From Paenibacillus pedocola (GTDB lineage Bacteria > Bacillota > Bacilli > Paenibacillales > Paenibacillaceae), in the NCBI RefSeq assembly GCF_031599675.1, contig NZ_CP134223.1:1674001-1738000 (forward strand): a stretch of 64,000 nucleotides of DNA, read 5' to 3'. How positions within the stretch are numbered: the first letter of the stretch is position 1; each line of letters starts with the position of its first letter. Shown piece after piece: positions 54,385 to 64,000 of the stretch. The notes under the pieces are model-generated. The model was not told the origin of the DNA. It ran no database searches and saw nothing but the letters and a program-made list of their open reading frames with translations. The translations under genes were made by a program, and so were the position numbers.

Positions 54385-55662
54385 ATGAATTTTCCAGTTA
54401 ACATCCTGCTCGTAGACGATCACCCGGAAAACCTGGTTGCCATTGAAGCGATTCTGAGCGGAGAACCCTATACTCTGGTTCGGGCTTATTCCGGTATGGA
54501 AGCTTTGCGGTGTTTATTGGAAGAGGAGTTTGCTGTCATTGTCATGGACGTGCAAATGCCTGAAATGGACGGGTTCGAGACAGCCGGCATCATCCGGACC
54601 CGGGAGAAAAATAAATACGTGCCAATCATCTTTATGACGGCAACCAGCAATACCATGGAACATATCTTTGCCGGTTATTCGGTCGGTGCAGTGGATTACA
54701 TGACGAAACCTCTCGTTCCGCAAATTTTCAAATCCAAAATTGAGGGTTACGTCAGCATGTATGAAGCTAACAAAACCCTTCAGATCCAAAGCGAAATGTT
54801 GAAGGAACAAACGAAGCAGATGGAGAAAACGAACCAGGCGCTCAGCAAGGCCAAGGAAACGGCGGAAATTGCCTCACGTGTGAAATCCGAGTTTCTGGCC
54901 ATGATGAGCCATGAAATCCGGACTCCGCTAAATGGAATTATTGGCATGTCGGATTTGCTTCTGGCCTGCGATTTACCTGAGGAATATGCGGAGATGGCGG
55001 CGATTATTCACAAGAGCGGCAATGCACTGCTCTCTGTGATCAATCACATCCTGGATTTTTCCAAAATCGAAGCGGGAAAGATCGAACTGGAGGAGGCACC
55101 GTTCTCTCTACAGCACTGCTTGAATGAAACGATTGATCTGTTTACGGCCCAAACCAGGGAACGGAACCTGGAAATGGTGTTAATGGTTGATCCCTTATTG
55201 CCATCATGGATCATAGGAGATATGAATCGTCTCCGTCAGGTGTTGAATAATCTTGTGGGCAATGCTGTGAAGTTTACACCTGAAGGCAGTGTATACATAA
55301 TGGTTAACAAGCTCGCCGAGACAGCGGATTCACTTACGCTCGAATTTATTATAAAGGATACCGGAATTGGTATCCCTCCGGAGAAGATAACTGAACTGTT
55401 TCAGCCCTTCTCCCAGCTTGACGCCTCAACGACCCGTAAGTTTGGAGGCACGGGGCTTGGATTATCGATCAGTAAATCCCTGATCGAATTAATGGGAGGC
55501 ACGATAAGGGTAGAACCGTCGGATGAACCCGGTGCAACTTTCATTTTTACAGTTGGTGCCAAGCCGTACTTGAACCCGGATTCCTTCACTCAGACTCCGG
55601 ACGATCCGGTTCGGAAGCCTGCTAGAACGGATATTACGATCAACAGCGATACTAGGCTCTGA
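54385..55662 (+). CDS. soluble receiver-histidine kinase hybrid
   Basis: 425 residues, no membrane helix. An N-terminal receiver domain (8-130) with VDDHPEN, phospho-Asp about 55 ([12 protein letters not shown]) and Lys in MTKPL is linked by a coiled coil (130-165) to HisKA ([12 protein letters not shown], His about 178) and HATPase_c ([27 protein letters not shown]). ATG 54385 has AAGGTGAGG upstream. The input by a receiver domain means it is driven by another kinase, most plausibly the giant hybrid 100 bases downstream, giving a phosphorelay pair. Confidence 0.9.
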   Translation: MNFPVNILLVDDHPENLVAIEAILSGEPYTLVRAYSGMEALRCLLEEEFAVIVMDVQMPEMDGFETAGIIRTREKNKYVPIIFMTATSNTMEHIFAGYSVGAVDYMTKPLVPQIFKSKIEGYVSMYEANKTLQIQSEMLKEQTKQMEKTNQALSKAKETAEIASRVKSEFLAMMSHEIRTPLNGIIGMSDLLLACDLPEEYAEMAAIIHKSGNALLSVINHILDFSKIEAGKIELEEAPFSLQHCLNETIDLFTAQTRERNLEMVLMVDPLLPSWIIGDMNRLRQVLNNLVGNAVKFTPEGSVYIMVNKLAETADSLTLEFIIKDTGIGIPPEKITELFQPFSQLDASTTRKFGGTGLGLSISKSLIELMGGTIRVEPSDEPGATFIFTVGAKPYLNPDSFTQTPDDPVRKPARTDITINSDTRL

Positions 55663-55768
55663 TTCTTATCCTGACTGGTTCTTGGCAATTTTTACGGTCA
55701 AGCGATCCGGTTAGAGATGACCAATTAGAGTATTCTAAATATTTGATGCTAAAGGGGCAGGGTTGAGT

Positions 55769-58700
55769 ATGAAGGATCAAAACCAAACTAACGAGAAAAA
55801 CGATGATCAAATTGACGCTGGCGAACTGCTCAACGCCTTAATGGCCATGAAGAAAGGCAATTTCTCCTACAGAATGCCTTATGACCGCACGGGTGTAGCC
55901 GGCAAGGTAGCAGATACATTTAATGAGATCATGGATATTCAGGAAGGCCTGGTCTATGAAGTCCAGACGGTAGCCAAGGTTGTCGGGAAAGAGGGCAATC
56001 TTTCGAAAAGATTTGTGCAGAAAAATTTGGGCGGATCATGGGAGACTATCACAGATTCATTGAATGGTCTGGTCATTGACCTGATTCAACCTACTAGCGA
56101 AATGGTGCGGGTAATTAACGCCGTGGCCAAAGGGGACCTGTCCCAGAAGGTGGAGCTGGAAATTGAAGGCAGACCGCTCACCGGAGAATTCCAGAGAACG
56201 GCAAGCAACATTAACATGATGGTGAATCAGCTGAGCACCTTTGCTTCCGAGGTTACCCGGGTGGCGCGCGAGGTTGGTACGGAAGGGATTCTGGGCGGTC
56301 AGGCAGACGTCAAAGGGGTTTCGGGCACCTGGAAAGACCTTACAGATAGCGTGAATTATATGGCTACCAACCTCACGGACCAAGTGCGTAACATCGCGGC
56401 GGTAACAACGGCCGTAGCAAACGGGGATCTGTCGAAGCAAATCACGGTAAATGCCCGGGGAGAAATCCTTGAGCTCAAAAATACGATCAACACCATGGTG
56501 GAACAGCTCTCCATGTTCTCGTCCGAGGTTACGCGCGTGGCGCGTGAGGTCGGCACGGAAGGTAAGCTTGGCGGTCAGGCGGATGTTAAAGACGTATCCG
56601 GTACTTGGCGGGATTTAACCGAAAGTGTAAACTACATGGCCTCCAACCTGACCAACCAGGTGCGTAACATTGCGGTTGTTACCACTGCGGTCGCAAACGG
56701 CGATCTTTCGAAGAAGATTACTGCTGATGTGCAAGGTGAAATTCTGGAACTTAAGAACACAATTAACACGATGGTGGATCAATTGTCTACCTTTGCTTCT
56801 GAGGTTACCCGTATGGCGCGCGAGGTCGGTACGGAGGGGATACTCGGCGGACAGGCGGATGTAAAAGGCGTCTCCGGCACATGGCGTGATTTGACCGAGA
56901 GCGTAAACTACATGGCGTCTAACTTAACCAACCAGGTGCGTAACATTGCGGAAGTAACAACAGCTGTGGCTAAGGGTGATCTGTCGAAGACGATTACTGT
57001 GGATGCAAAAGGCGAGATTCTCCAGCTGAAAAGCACGATCAATATCATGGTGGATCAGCTCAGCAACTTCGCCTCAGAGGTTACGCGTGTGGCGCGGGAG
57101 GTTTCTACGGAAGGGATTCTGGGCGGTCAAGCAGACGTTAAAGGCGTATCGGGTACATGGAAGGATTTGACCGATAGCGTTAACTTTATGGCCGGTACAC
57201 TGACCGATCAGGTGCGTAATATCGCCGAGGTGACCACTGCGGTTGCGAAAGGCGACCTGTCTAAGCAGATCACGGTGAATGCGAAAGGTGAAATTCTTGA
57301 GCTTAAGAATACCATTAACACGATGGTGGATCAGCTCTCTACCTTCGCTTCCGAAGTAACGCGTGTGGCGCGGGAGGTAGGTACGGAGGGGATGCTGGGC
57401 GGACAAGCCCAAGTTAAAGGCGTTGCGGGTACCTGGCGCGATTTGACCGAGAGTGTAAACTACATGGCGTCTAACTTAACCAACCAAGTGCGCAACATCG
57501 CCGTCGTAACGACGGCCGTAGCGAACGGCGATCTGTCCAAGAAAATCACGGCGGATGTACAAGGGGAAATCCTCGAGCTCAAAAATACGATCAACACGAT
57601 GGTGGACCAGCTCTCCATGTTCTCCTCTGAGGTTACGCGGGTGGCGCGCGAGGTCGGTACGGAAGGGAAACTGGGCGGACAGGCTCAGGTTAAAGGGGTC
57701 GGCGGAACCTGGAAAGACTTGACCGAAGGCGTTAATAACATGGCCCGGAATCTTACGGATCAGGTGCGGAATATCGCGGACGTTACAACGGCGGTAGCAA
57801 AGGGAGACCTGTCCAAGAAAATCACAGTTGACGTAAAAGGCGAAATCCTTGAACTGAAGAATACGATCAATACAATGGTGGATCAGCTCTCGACCTTCGC
57901 CTCCGAGGTTACGCGCGTAGCGCGCGAGGTAGGGACCGATGGTAAACTCGGCGCGCAAGCGGAAGTGAAGGATGTCTCCGGTACGTGGAAGGATTTGACC
58001 GATACGGTTAACTACATGGCCAGCAACCTGACCATTCAAATGCGTAACATTGCTGGTGTTACAACGGCAGTAGCGAACGGGGACCTGTCCAAGAAAATTA
58101 CGGTTGACGTGAAAGGCGAATTATTGGAACTGAAGAACACGATCAATACGATGGTGGATCAGCTGAATTCGTTCGCCTCAGAGGTTACGCGTGTGGCCCG
58201 GGAGGTCGGTACAGACGGTAAGCTGGGCGGCCAAGCCCAGGTCCGCGGCGTCGGAGGGATCTGGAAAGACCTTACTGACAACGTTAATATTATGGCGACC
58301 AACCTTACAGATCAGGTGCGCGGTATCGCCAAGGTCGTGACGGCAGTTGCGAACGGTAACCTGAAGCAAAAACTGACTGTAGAAGCCAAGGGCGAAATCG
58401 CCGAGCTGACGGATACAATCAATAATATGATCGAGACGCTGGCAACCTTCGCAGATCAGGTAACTACCGTGGCACGTGAGGTAGGTGCTGAAGGAAAGCT
58501 TGGCGGGCAAGCGAACGTTCCGGGCGCGGCCGGTACTTGGCGTGATCTCACCGACAACGTTAACTACATGGCGAGTACGCTGACCACCCAGGTACGCGCC
58601 ATCACTAACGTTGCAACTGCGGTAACGAATGGCGATCTGTCACGTGCTATCGACGTATCTGCATCCGGAGAAGTCGCGACGCTCAAAGACAACATCAACG

Positions 58701-61477
58701 AAATGATCCGGAATCTGAAGGAAACGACCCGTATCAATACGGAGCAGGACTGGCTCAAAACCAATCTCGCCAAGTTCTCACGGCTTCTGCAAGGACAAAG
58801 GGATTTGTATGCGGTCAGCCGCATGATCCTGTCCGAGCTGGCTCCGCTCGTGTCCATGCAGCACGGTGTCTTCTATATCAATGAACCGTCCGGCGGTGAA
58901 CCGGTACTGAAGCTGTTTGCCAGCTATGCATACCAAAGCCGCAAACACCTGGCGAACGAATTCCGGGCCGGGCAAGGCCTGGTCGGCCAGTGCCTGATCG
59001 AGAAACAGCGGATCCTGCTTACCAACGTACCGGGTGACTATGTGGTGATCTCGTCCGCTTTGGGCGAAGCTACACCTCTCAACATCATTTTACTGCCGAT
59101 TATTTTCGAGGATCAGGTGCTCGCGATTCTGGAACTTGCAACCTTCCGCCCTTACAGCGATATCGATATTGCATTCCTGGATCAGCTTACGGAGTCGATC
59201 GGAATTGTGATTAACACGATGCAGGCGAACCAGCGTACAGAGGAGCTGCTGATCCAGTCGCAGTCCCTTACCGAAGAGCTCCAAAAGCAGCAGATGGAGC
59301 TGCGGAATACAAATGACGAACTCGAGGATAAGGCGAAGCTGCTCGTCCTGCAGAAAGCGGAAGTGGAGAGCAAGAACCATGAGGTCGAGGTGGCCAAACG
59401 ATATCTGGAGGAGAAAGCGGAACAGCTTGCCCTCACATCCAAGTACAAATCCGAGTTTTTGGCCAACATGTCGCACGAACTTCGTACCCCGCTGAATTCT
59501 TTGCTGCTCCTGGCAGAACAGCTGGCCGAGAACCCGGATGACAATCTTCATGAGATTCAGGTGAAGTTTGCAAAGACGATTCAGGACTCCGGACTCGAAT
59601 TGCTAAACCTGATCAATGATATTCTGGATCTGTCCAAAATCGAATCGGGCACGATTACGCCGGATTATAGTGAAGTATCCTTGGCGGAGCTGACCGACGG
59701 GCTGGACCGTACCTTCCGCCATATGGTGGATGCTAAGAAGCTCGAGTACCGGATCAAGGTAGATCCCGGCTTACCGGCCAGAATAATATCGGACTTCAAA
59801 CGGCTTCAGCAAATTCTAAAAAACCTGCTTTCAAACGCCTTTAAGTTCACGGAACAAGGACAGATCATGCTCCAGATCCGGAAGGCGACTGAGGGTTGGC
59901 ATCCGGAGAATGAATCGCTGAACCGGGCCAAAACGGTTATTTGCTTCTCCGTAAGCGATACAGGGATCGGCATCCCGCATGAAAAACAGCAGATCATTTT
60001 CGAGGCCTTCCAGCAGGCGGACGGCAGCACCAACCGGGAATATGGCGGAACAGGCTTAGGTTTAGCCATATCCCGTGAGATTGCCGAAATGCTGGGCGGA
60101 GAAATTGTCCTGTACAGTGAAGTGAACAAGGGAAGCGTATTTAATCTGTATCTTCCGACTGAAGCGGAATTCACGGAGCCGGAAATCAAAAAAGCGCATG
60201 TTCCGGAAGTGATTGATATCACTCCGCCTAAACGCAGAAGCAGCCTGGTTAAACCGGCGGAGGAAGCTTTGCTCGACGACCGGGATAACCTTGAGCCGGG
60301 AGACCGCGTATTCCTGATTGTGGAGGATGACCAGAAGTTCAATGAGATCATTCTCGATCTTCTTCACAAAAGAGGAATCAAAGCTGTCATTTCGTCCAGC
60401 GGCTATGATGCACTGGAGCTCGTTCATAAGTATAAGCCAATTGCTATAACGCTGGATCTGCATCTTGGCGGGGATACCAACGGCTGGATGGTACTGGAGC
60501 AGCTGAAGAGCGATATCTATGTGCGGCATATTCCGATTTGTGTTATGACCGTGGATGAGGAAGAGGTGCTCCTGCTGCAGAAGGGGGTTCACGATTACTT
60601 CCGGAAACCGGTGACAAACGAAGAGCTTGAGAATGCACTCGACCGTTTAAATCAATTCACCGACAAGAAGGGCCGCAGCCTGCTGATTGCTGTTCATGAT
60701 GAGCAAGAGCGCAAGCAAATCGTCGACCAGCTGAGCAATCAGGATATCAAGCTCACGGTGGTCGACACGGGACGTAAGGCTTTGAACCAGATCAATAATA
60801 AAGATTTCGACTGTGTGGTTCTGGACAATAACTTGCCCGATATGAATCTCATCCGGTTTGTCCGGGATATGCACAAGAACGCTAAAAACAAAAAAGTTCC
60901 CGTCGTAGCACGCCTGAGCAAAAAGCTGACAACCGCTGAGGAGAACGAGTGGGATGATTTGGTCAAGATGGCGGTCATCAAAGAGGTGAAGACGAATACT
61001 CAATTGATTGACGAGACGACTCTCTTCCTGCACCTTAAAGCGGAGGACCTGCCATCCGACTTAAGGGATAAGCTGGTTAAACTATATAGTTCGGATGAAA
61101 TGATCGAATCTAAAAAAGTACTGGTAGTGGATGATGATATCCGCAACATCTTTGCGCTTACCTCGATTTTGGAGCGTCATCATATGAAGGTCATTCCTGC
61201 CGAGAACGGTCAGGATGCCATTGATCTCCTGGAACAGACACCGGATATCGAAATCGTGCTAATGGATATCATGATGCCGGGAATGGACGGGTACGAAACG
61301 ACGAGGGCGATCCGGCAGAAGGCAGAATTCAAGAACCTTCCTATTCTTGCACTTACGGCCAAAGCCATGAAGGGAGACCGGGAGCTGTGCCTCGAAGCTG
61401 GCTGCTCGGATTACATTACCAAACCGGTCAATAGTACGCAGCTGTTATCCATGATGCGGACTTGGCTGGACAAATAA
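55769..61477 (+). CDS. giant soluble hybrid kinase: tandem HAMP array, GAF, kinase, three receivers
   Basis: 1902 residues with no membrane helix. Order: a divergent N-terminal HAMP-like unit (about 15-110), ten more HAMP-type units of mostly 92 residues (about 115-1000), GAF (about 1010-1150), coiled coil, HisKA with [10 protein letters not shown] (His about 1236), HATPase_c (about 1340-1460), and three receiver domains (about 1510-1630, 1635-1750, 1780-1900). Receivers 1 and 3 have all key residues; receiver 2 lacks the usual KP loop and looks inactive. The array resembles group III osmosensing kinases of fungi (Nik1). I use ATG 55769, with a GGGG-rich site before it; the TTG at 55763 is possible. 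Monocistronic, with its own terminator. Confidence 0.93.
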   Translation: MKDQNQTNEKNDDQIDAGELLNALMAMKKGNFSYRMPYDRTGVAGKVADTFNEIMDIQEGLVYEVQTVAKVVGKEGNLSKRFVQKNLGGSWETITDSLNGLVIDLIQPTSEMVRVINAVAKGDLSQKVELEIEGRPLTGEFQRTASNINMMVNQLSTFASEVTRVAREVGTEGILGGQADVKGVSGTWKDLTDSVNYMATNLTDQVRNIAAVTTAVANGDLSKQITVNARGEILELKNTINTMVEQLSMFSSEVTRVAREVGTEGKLGGQADVKDVSGTWRDLTESVNYMASNLTNQVRNIAVVTTAVANGDLSKKITADVQGEILELKNTINTMVDQLSTFASEVTRMAREVGTEGILGGQADVKGVSGTWRDLTESVNYMASNLTNQVRNIAEVTTAVAKGDLSKTITVDAKGEILQLKSTINIMVDQLSNFASEVTRVAREVSTEGILGGQADVKGVSGTWKDLTDSVNFMAGTLTDQVRNIAEVTTAVAKGDLSKQITVNAKGEILELKNTINTMVDQLSTFASEVTRVAREVGTEGMLGGQAQVKGVAGTWRDLTESVNYMASNLTNQVRNIAVVTTAVANGDLSKKITADVQGEILELKNTINTMVDQLSMFSSEVTRVAREVGTEGKLGGQAQVKGVGGTWKDLTEGVNNMARNLTDQVRNIADVTTAVAKGDLSKKITVDVKGEILELKNTINTMVDQLSTFASEVTRVAREVGTDGKLGAQAEVKDVSGTWKDLTDTVNYMASNLTIQMRNIAGVTTAVANGDLSKKITVDVKGELLELKNTINTMVDQLNSFASEVTRVAREVGTDGKLGGQAQVRGVGGIWKDLTDNVNIMATNLTDQVRGIAKVVTAVANGNLKQKLTVEAKGEIAELTDTINNMIETLATFADQVTTVAREVGAEGKLGGQANVPGAAGTWRDLTDNVNYMASTLTTQVRAITNVATAVTNGDLSRAIDVSASGEVATLKDNINEMIRNLKETTRINTEQDWLKTNLAKFSRLLQGQRDLYAVSRMILSELAPLVSMQHGVFYINEPSGGEPVLKLFASYAYQSRKHLANEFRAGQGLVGQCLIEKQRILLTNVPGDYVVISSALGEATPLNIILLPIIFEDQVLAILELATFRPYSDIDIAFLDQLTESIGIVINTMQANQRTEELLIQSQSLTEELQKQQMELRNTNDELEDKAKLLVLQKAEVESKNHEVEVAKRYLEEKAEQLALTSKYKSEFLANMSHELRTPLNSLLLLAEQLAENPDDNLHEIQVKFAKTIQDSGLELLNLINDILDLSKIESGTITPDYSEVSLAELTDGLDRTFRHMVDAKKLEYRIKVDPGLPARIISDFKRLQQILKNLLSNAFKFTEQGQIMLQIRKATEGWHPENESLNRAKTVICFSVSDTGIGIPHEKQQIIFEAFQQADGSTNREYGGTGLGLAISREIAEMLGGEIVLYSEVNKGSVFNLYLPTEAEFTEPEIKKAHVPEVIDITPPKRRSSLVKPAEEALLDDRDNLEPGDRVFLIVEDDQKFNEIILDLLHKRGIKAVISSSGYDALELVHKYKPIAITLDLHLGGDTNGWMVLEQLKSDIYVRHIPICVMTVDEEEVLLLQKGVHDYFRKPVTNEELENALDRLNQFTDKKGRSLLIAVHDEQERKQIVDQLSNQDIKLTVVDTGRKALNQINNKDFDCVVLDNNLPDMNLIRFVRDMHKNAKNKKVPVVARLSKKLTTAEENEWDDLVKMAVIKEVKTNTQLIDETTLFLHLKAEDLPSDLRDKLVKLYSSDEMIESKKVLVVDDDIRNIFALTSILERHHMKVIPAENGQDAIDLLEQTPDIEIVLMDIMMPGMDGYETTRAIRQKAEFKNLPILALTAKAMKGDRELCLEAGCSDYITKPVNSTQLLSMMRTWLDK
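56111..58885 (+). repeat. tandem HAMP-coding repeat array, 276-base period
   Basis: Units begin at a [16 protein letters not shown] segment at 56111, then 56402, 56678, 56954, 57230, 57506, 57782, 58058, 58334 and 58610. From 56402 on the spacing is exactly 276 bases (92 codons); the first interval is 291 because of a five-codon insertion. Each unit carries [12 protein letters not shown] and [13 protein letters not shown] segments. At protein level neighbours are 70-95 percent alike by eye, but codons differ widely (see findings). Confidence 0.92.
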
Positions 61478-61500
61478 CCTAACCTATGAGCTTCACCAGC

Positions 61501-61548
61501 AAGCAGCACTTCTGTCATTTTTGGAGAAGTGCTGCTTTGTAATTTTAT
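61501..61548 (+). terminator. terminator of the giant kinase gene
   Basis: AAGCAGCACTTCT pairs with AGAAGTGCTGCTT over an 11-base loop, followed by TGTAATTTT. Confidence 0.85.
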
Positions 61549-61670
61549 AGAGCGAATGTTTAAAATTTGAAGTAAAATAGAATGAGGTGATTATTATGGA
61601 ATTGTGGTTTTGTTGAAGGAGGAAAATATACACATTTATTGAATATAAACAACAAAGAGGGAGGATAGAA

Positions 61671-62846
61671 ATGGCATATAGTGAAAAGGAATTGCGTACG
61701 TCATTAATCCTGGCTGTTTCAACCATTTTGGACCGGCATTATCACTCTGTTACTCTAAAAAACATCCAATCCGCCTGGTTTGTAGAAACGTATAAGGACC
61801 TGTTAAACTCAACATTCAGTACGGCATTCATTCATATGATCGATGCAATGTTCCTGGATGCTTTGGATTACGGCCGGTACCTGGATACACAGGAAAAAGA
61901 GGGGGTTCAGCAAGGGAATTATACAGCAGAAATATTCAGTGATCATTTTGAAATCCTGCTTGAAATGAGTAAGGATTTAAACTTAACCGCACAGAATATA
62001 ATGTTTACGATCATTGATGAGGTTGTGGATGATTCCGCGAACCGGCTGTTTTTCTACAATCGCTTAATGGAAAGTAACTGGACCCGCTTTGGTGGTTTTA
62101 CCCTGGGATATCTGTCAAATAAAAAACAACTGATTGACAGTTTACATGAACAAAAAATTGCTGTAATGGGGCAAATGGCAGCCGGCATGGCACATGAAAT
62201 CCGTAATCCGCTGGCTTCAATTAAAGGATTTGCCCAGCTTGTTAATAACAGGCTGGCTGAACCTGAGATCAAGGCCAAAGAATTGCGTACATACATGGAC
62301 ATAACGATTAAAGAGATTGATACACTGAACGGATTAGTAACGGACTTTCTGCTACTGTCCCGAAAAGGGGATAGTAAGAAGGATAGTGGTGTAGTATTTA
62401 ATGTTATAGAGGTTATACATAGAGTGAATAACATTGTGAATCAGCTCATTCTTAGTGACGATATTGTTCTTTCAGTGGATTATACCGCAGAAACGGTACT
62501 AACGTTTGGAAGTGCTTCTCAACTGGAGCAGGTGTTCCTGAATATTTTGAAAAATAGTATTGATTCCTTCACAGCATGCAAAGGGAGAATACAGATTACG
62601 ATCACGACCGCGGCTGAGACAAACAAAATTATCCTGCTCTTTAAAGATAACGGGGAAGGAATTCTGCCCGAGAAACTAAAGCGGATATTCGATCCTTTCT
62701 TTACTACTAAGCCCAAAGGGACAGGGATCGGCTTATCGATCTGTAAACAGTTAATCGAAATGTATGGAGGGCAAATTAAGGTGGATTCAGAGTTGCAGGT
62801 GGGAACCACTGTGAGCGTTACTTTGCCTTGGGTATGCGATAAATAA
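61671..62846 (+). CDS. soluble sporulation-type histidine kinase
   Basis: 391 residues. The N-terminal 165 are helical with no PAS, GAF or membrane signature; I cannot name the sensor. HisKA has AGMAHEIRNPLASIKGFAQL (His about 175), HATPase_c has NILKNSIDSF, DNGEGILP and GTGIGLSIC, as in KinB/KinD phosphorelay kinases. GGGAGG lies before the ATG. No response regulator is adjacent. It follows the giant kinase after a 193-base gap with two tiny frames that have ribosome sites. Confidence 0.88.
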   Translation: MAYSEKELRTSLILAVSTILDRHYHSVTLKNIQSAWFVETYKDLLNSTFSTAFIHMIDAMFLDALDYGRYLDTQEKEGVQQGNYTAEIFSDHFEILLEMSKDLNLTAQNIMFTIIDEVVDDSANRLFFYNRLMESNWTRFGGFTLGYLSNKKQLIDSLHEQKIAVMGQMAAGMAHEIRNPLASIKGFAQLVNNRLAEPEIKAKELRTYMDITIKEIDTLNGLVTDFLLLSRKGDSKKDSGVVFNVIEVIHRVNNIVNQLILSDDIVLSVDYTAETVLTFGSASQLEQVFLNILKNSIDSFTACKGRIQITITTAAETNKIILLFKDNGEGILPEKLKRIFDPFFTTKPKGTGIGLSICKQLIEMYGGQIKVDSELQVGTTVSVTLPWVCDK

Positions 62847-62865
62847 AATGCTGTTAGGAATGACA

Positions 62866-62910
62866 AACAGGGATGTCCTCAGCCGCTAGCGGGCTGGAGA
62901 CATCCCTGTT
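62866..62910. terminator. shared hairpin between converging genes
   Basis: AACAGGGATGTC and GACATCCCTGTT form a 12-base stem with further pairing inside. It has no clear T run on either strand, but its place between two converging stops fits a bidirectional terminator. Confidence 0.8.
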
Positions 62911-62938
62911 CACATTTACTTGCAATTATGCATTCGGT

Positions 62939-64000
62939 TTATGGCAGGCTGAGGATGTTGCTGATAATGACAGCGGCTTGGGCACGGTTTGCAATACCCT
63001 TTGGCACAAACGTGCTGTCTGTCATGCCCTTCACAATTCCTTCCTGCGTAAGCAGGGCTACCGCGTTTTTACCGTAGGAAGCAATACTCGATTTGTCCTT
63101 GAAGTTCGCCAGTATCGCATCCGTATCGGTAACCGATTTTCCTTTGAACTTCGTCAGGGCATTCGCCGCGATGATCGCCATCTCTTCCCGGGTGATAGAG
63201 CGGCCGGGTTCGAACCTGCCGCCGCCTACACCGCTCACCAGACCATTCTGGACACCGGCAGCAATATAGCTGTAGGCCCAGTCAGCGGTTGACACATCAC
63301 TGAAGTTAGCCGCTGCATTCTCTAGCGGCAGGTTAAAGGCACGGACGATCATGGTGATGAATTCGGCACGGGTCACTTCTTTAAGCGGAGCGAACGAGTT
63401 GCCGCCCACACCCTGAAGGATGCCTTTAGCGGTTAATTCTTTGATAGCCGATGCGGCCCATGCTACATTGCCAAGATCGGTGAAGCTTACCGCCGGAGCT
63501 GGTGTAGCTGACGGCTGTGGTGAAGCCGGAGCCGGTGTTGCCGTTGGTGCCGGTGTTGCGGTTGGAACAGGTACACTTGTACCTGGAGTAGCCGCCGGTT
63601 CCGGCTCAAGCACACCGTTATCCATGCCGTCTGCTTCTGTAGCTGCCGGAGCGGAGGCATAGATTGCATTTGCCAGTAACCGGAACTGGTTCTGCGGGTG
63701 GTATTTATTGAGCAAATCGTTAGCGAACAAGGTCACATGGATGTTATCCGTCTGATAATTCAGGGCCAGTACCTGACCTTTAGCAGCATCGCTATTCGGC
63801 CACCAGCCGGCTTTGAAGAAATCTTCGCCCGTTCCGTATTCCGCCAGTACTTCAGCGCCTTGCGGAACAGCCGTGATATAAGCAGCAGAAACAGTATACA
63901 GGTATTCATTGTCTGCATAAGGAGCCGTTATGACGCTGTCCTGTGAGACATTCGCCTGGAACAAGCCTTCATGTGCTGCAGCTCTATTCGCCTGATTCAC
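62939..64000 (-). CDS. SLH-domain surface protein, C-terminal part (5-prime end off window)
   Basis: 353 residues are visible; the frame is open to the edge, so the true start lies outside. The first 115 residues belong to an extracellular domain of a larger protein (NIHVTLFANDLLNKYHP); a linker rich in Pro, Ala and Thr follows (about 130-170); then three SLH domains (about 170-215, 230-275, 295-353) for cell-wall anchoring. The SLH cassette is C-terminal here, opposite to the protein at 15001. The first domain looks like the trailing piece of a peptidase or glycan-active protein, but I cannot identify it. Confidence 0.85.
   Translation of the reverse strand: MNQANRAAAHEGLFQANVSQDSVITAPYADNEYLYTVSAAYITAVPQGAEVLAEYGTGEDFFKAGWWPNSDAAKGQVLALNYQTDNIHVTLFANDLLNKYHPQNQFRLLANAIYASAPAATEADGMDNGVLEPEPAATPGTSVPVPTATPAPTATPAPASPQPSATPAPAVSFTDLGNVAWAASAIKELTAKGILQGVGGNSFAPLKEVTRAEFITMIVRAFNLPLENAAANFSDVSTADWAYSYIAAGVQNGLVSGVGGGRFEPGRSITREEMAIIAANALTKFKGKSVTDTDAILANFKDKSSIASYGKNAVALLTQEGIVKGMTDSTFVPKGIANRAQAAVIISNILSLP

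Noticed and set aside
56402..58885. CRISPR or satellite DNA as an explanation of the regular 276-base period.
   Set aside because: The period is a multiple of three, one frame is open through the array, and conservation is at protein and not DNA level.

Overview
This window looks like a chromosomal stretch of a Paenibacillus-type low-to-moderate GC Firmicute. The signs are strong GGAGG-type ribosome binding sites, lipoprotein signal peptides, several YesM/YesN two-component pairs, S-layer-homology (SLH) proteins, and many plant-polysaccharide hydrolases with dedicated ABC importers. I see no rRNA, tRNA, CRISPR array, complete insertion sequence or prophage.

Layout. (1) 1-9602: a YesM/YesN kinase-regulator pair, with a lipoprotein gene that runs off the left edge, faces a YtfQ-YtfR-YtfT-YjfF type (galactofuranose/arabinose-like) sugar importer; a second YtfQ-like binding protein follows behind a terminator. 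(2) 9603-14789: mixed metabolism and stress genes: an esterase, a DUF3237 protein, a truncated Rossmann-fold remnant, an HxlR regulator divergent from an SDR and a DJ-1/PfpI protein, a YczE-like membrane protein and a HesB-like protein. (3) 15001-19050: a very large secreted SLH protein. (4) 19206-21936: a TetR-controlled multidrug MFS pump and SnoaL-like protein sharing an almost identical operator. (5) 22210-32856: a GH78-like rhamnosidase; an AraC, YesN, YesM block; the family 1 sugar importer it probably controls; and a CE2 esterase. (6) 33164-41770: arabinoxylan genes (GH51, two GH43, a PAS kinase, an unusual ArsR, an AraC). (7) 41882-50874: a four-gene glycoside operon (DUF5107/TPR protein, GH2, GH35, cellulase-like). 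(8) 51037-53012: two tiny genes and an ArsR/MFS efflux pair. (9) 53172-62846: signalling genes: a DUF3829 lipoprotein, a receiver-kinase, a 1902-residue soluble hybrid kinase with a tandem HAMP array, and a small sporulation-type kinase. (10) 62939-64000: the C-terminal part of another SLH protein.

How the parts fit: sections 1, 5, 6 and 7 read as sensor-regulator, importer and exo-hydrolase modules for arabinoxylan, pectin side chains and galactosides. Catabolite-repression-like boxes lie in the control regions of both importers. The most unusual items are the HAMP array in section 9, whose repeats keep protein identity while most codons have diverged, the DUF5107/TPR operon in section 7, and the ArsR regulator with a 200-residue extra domain.
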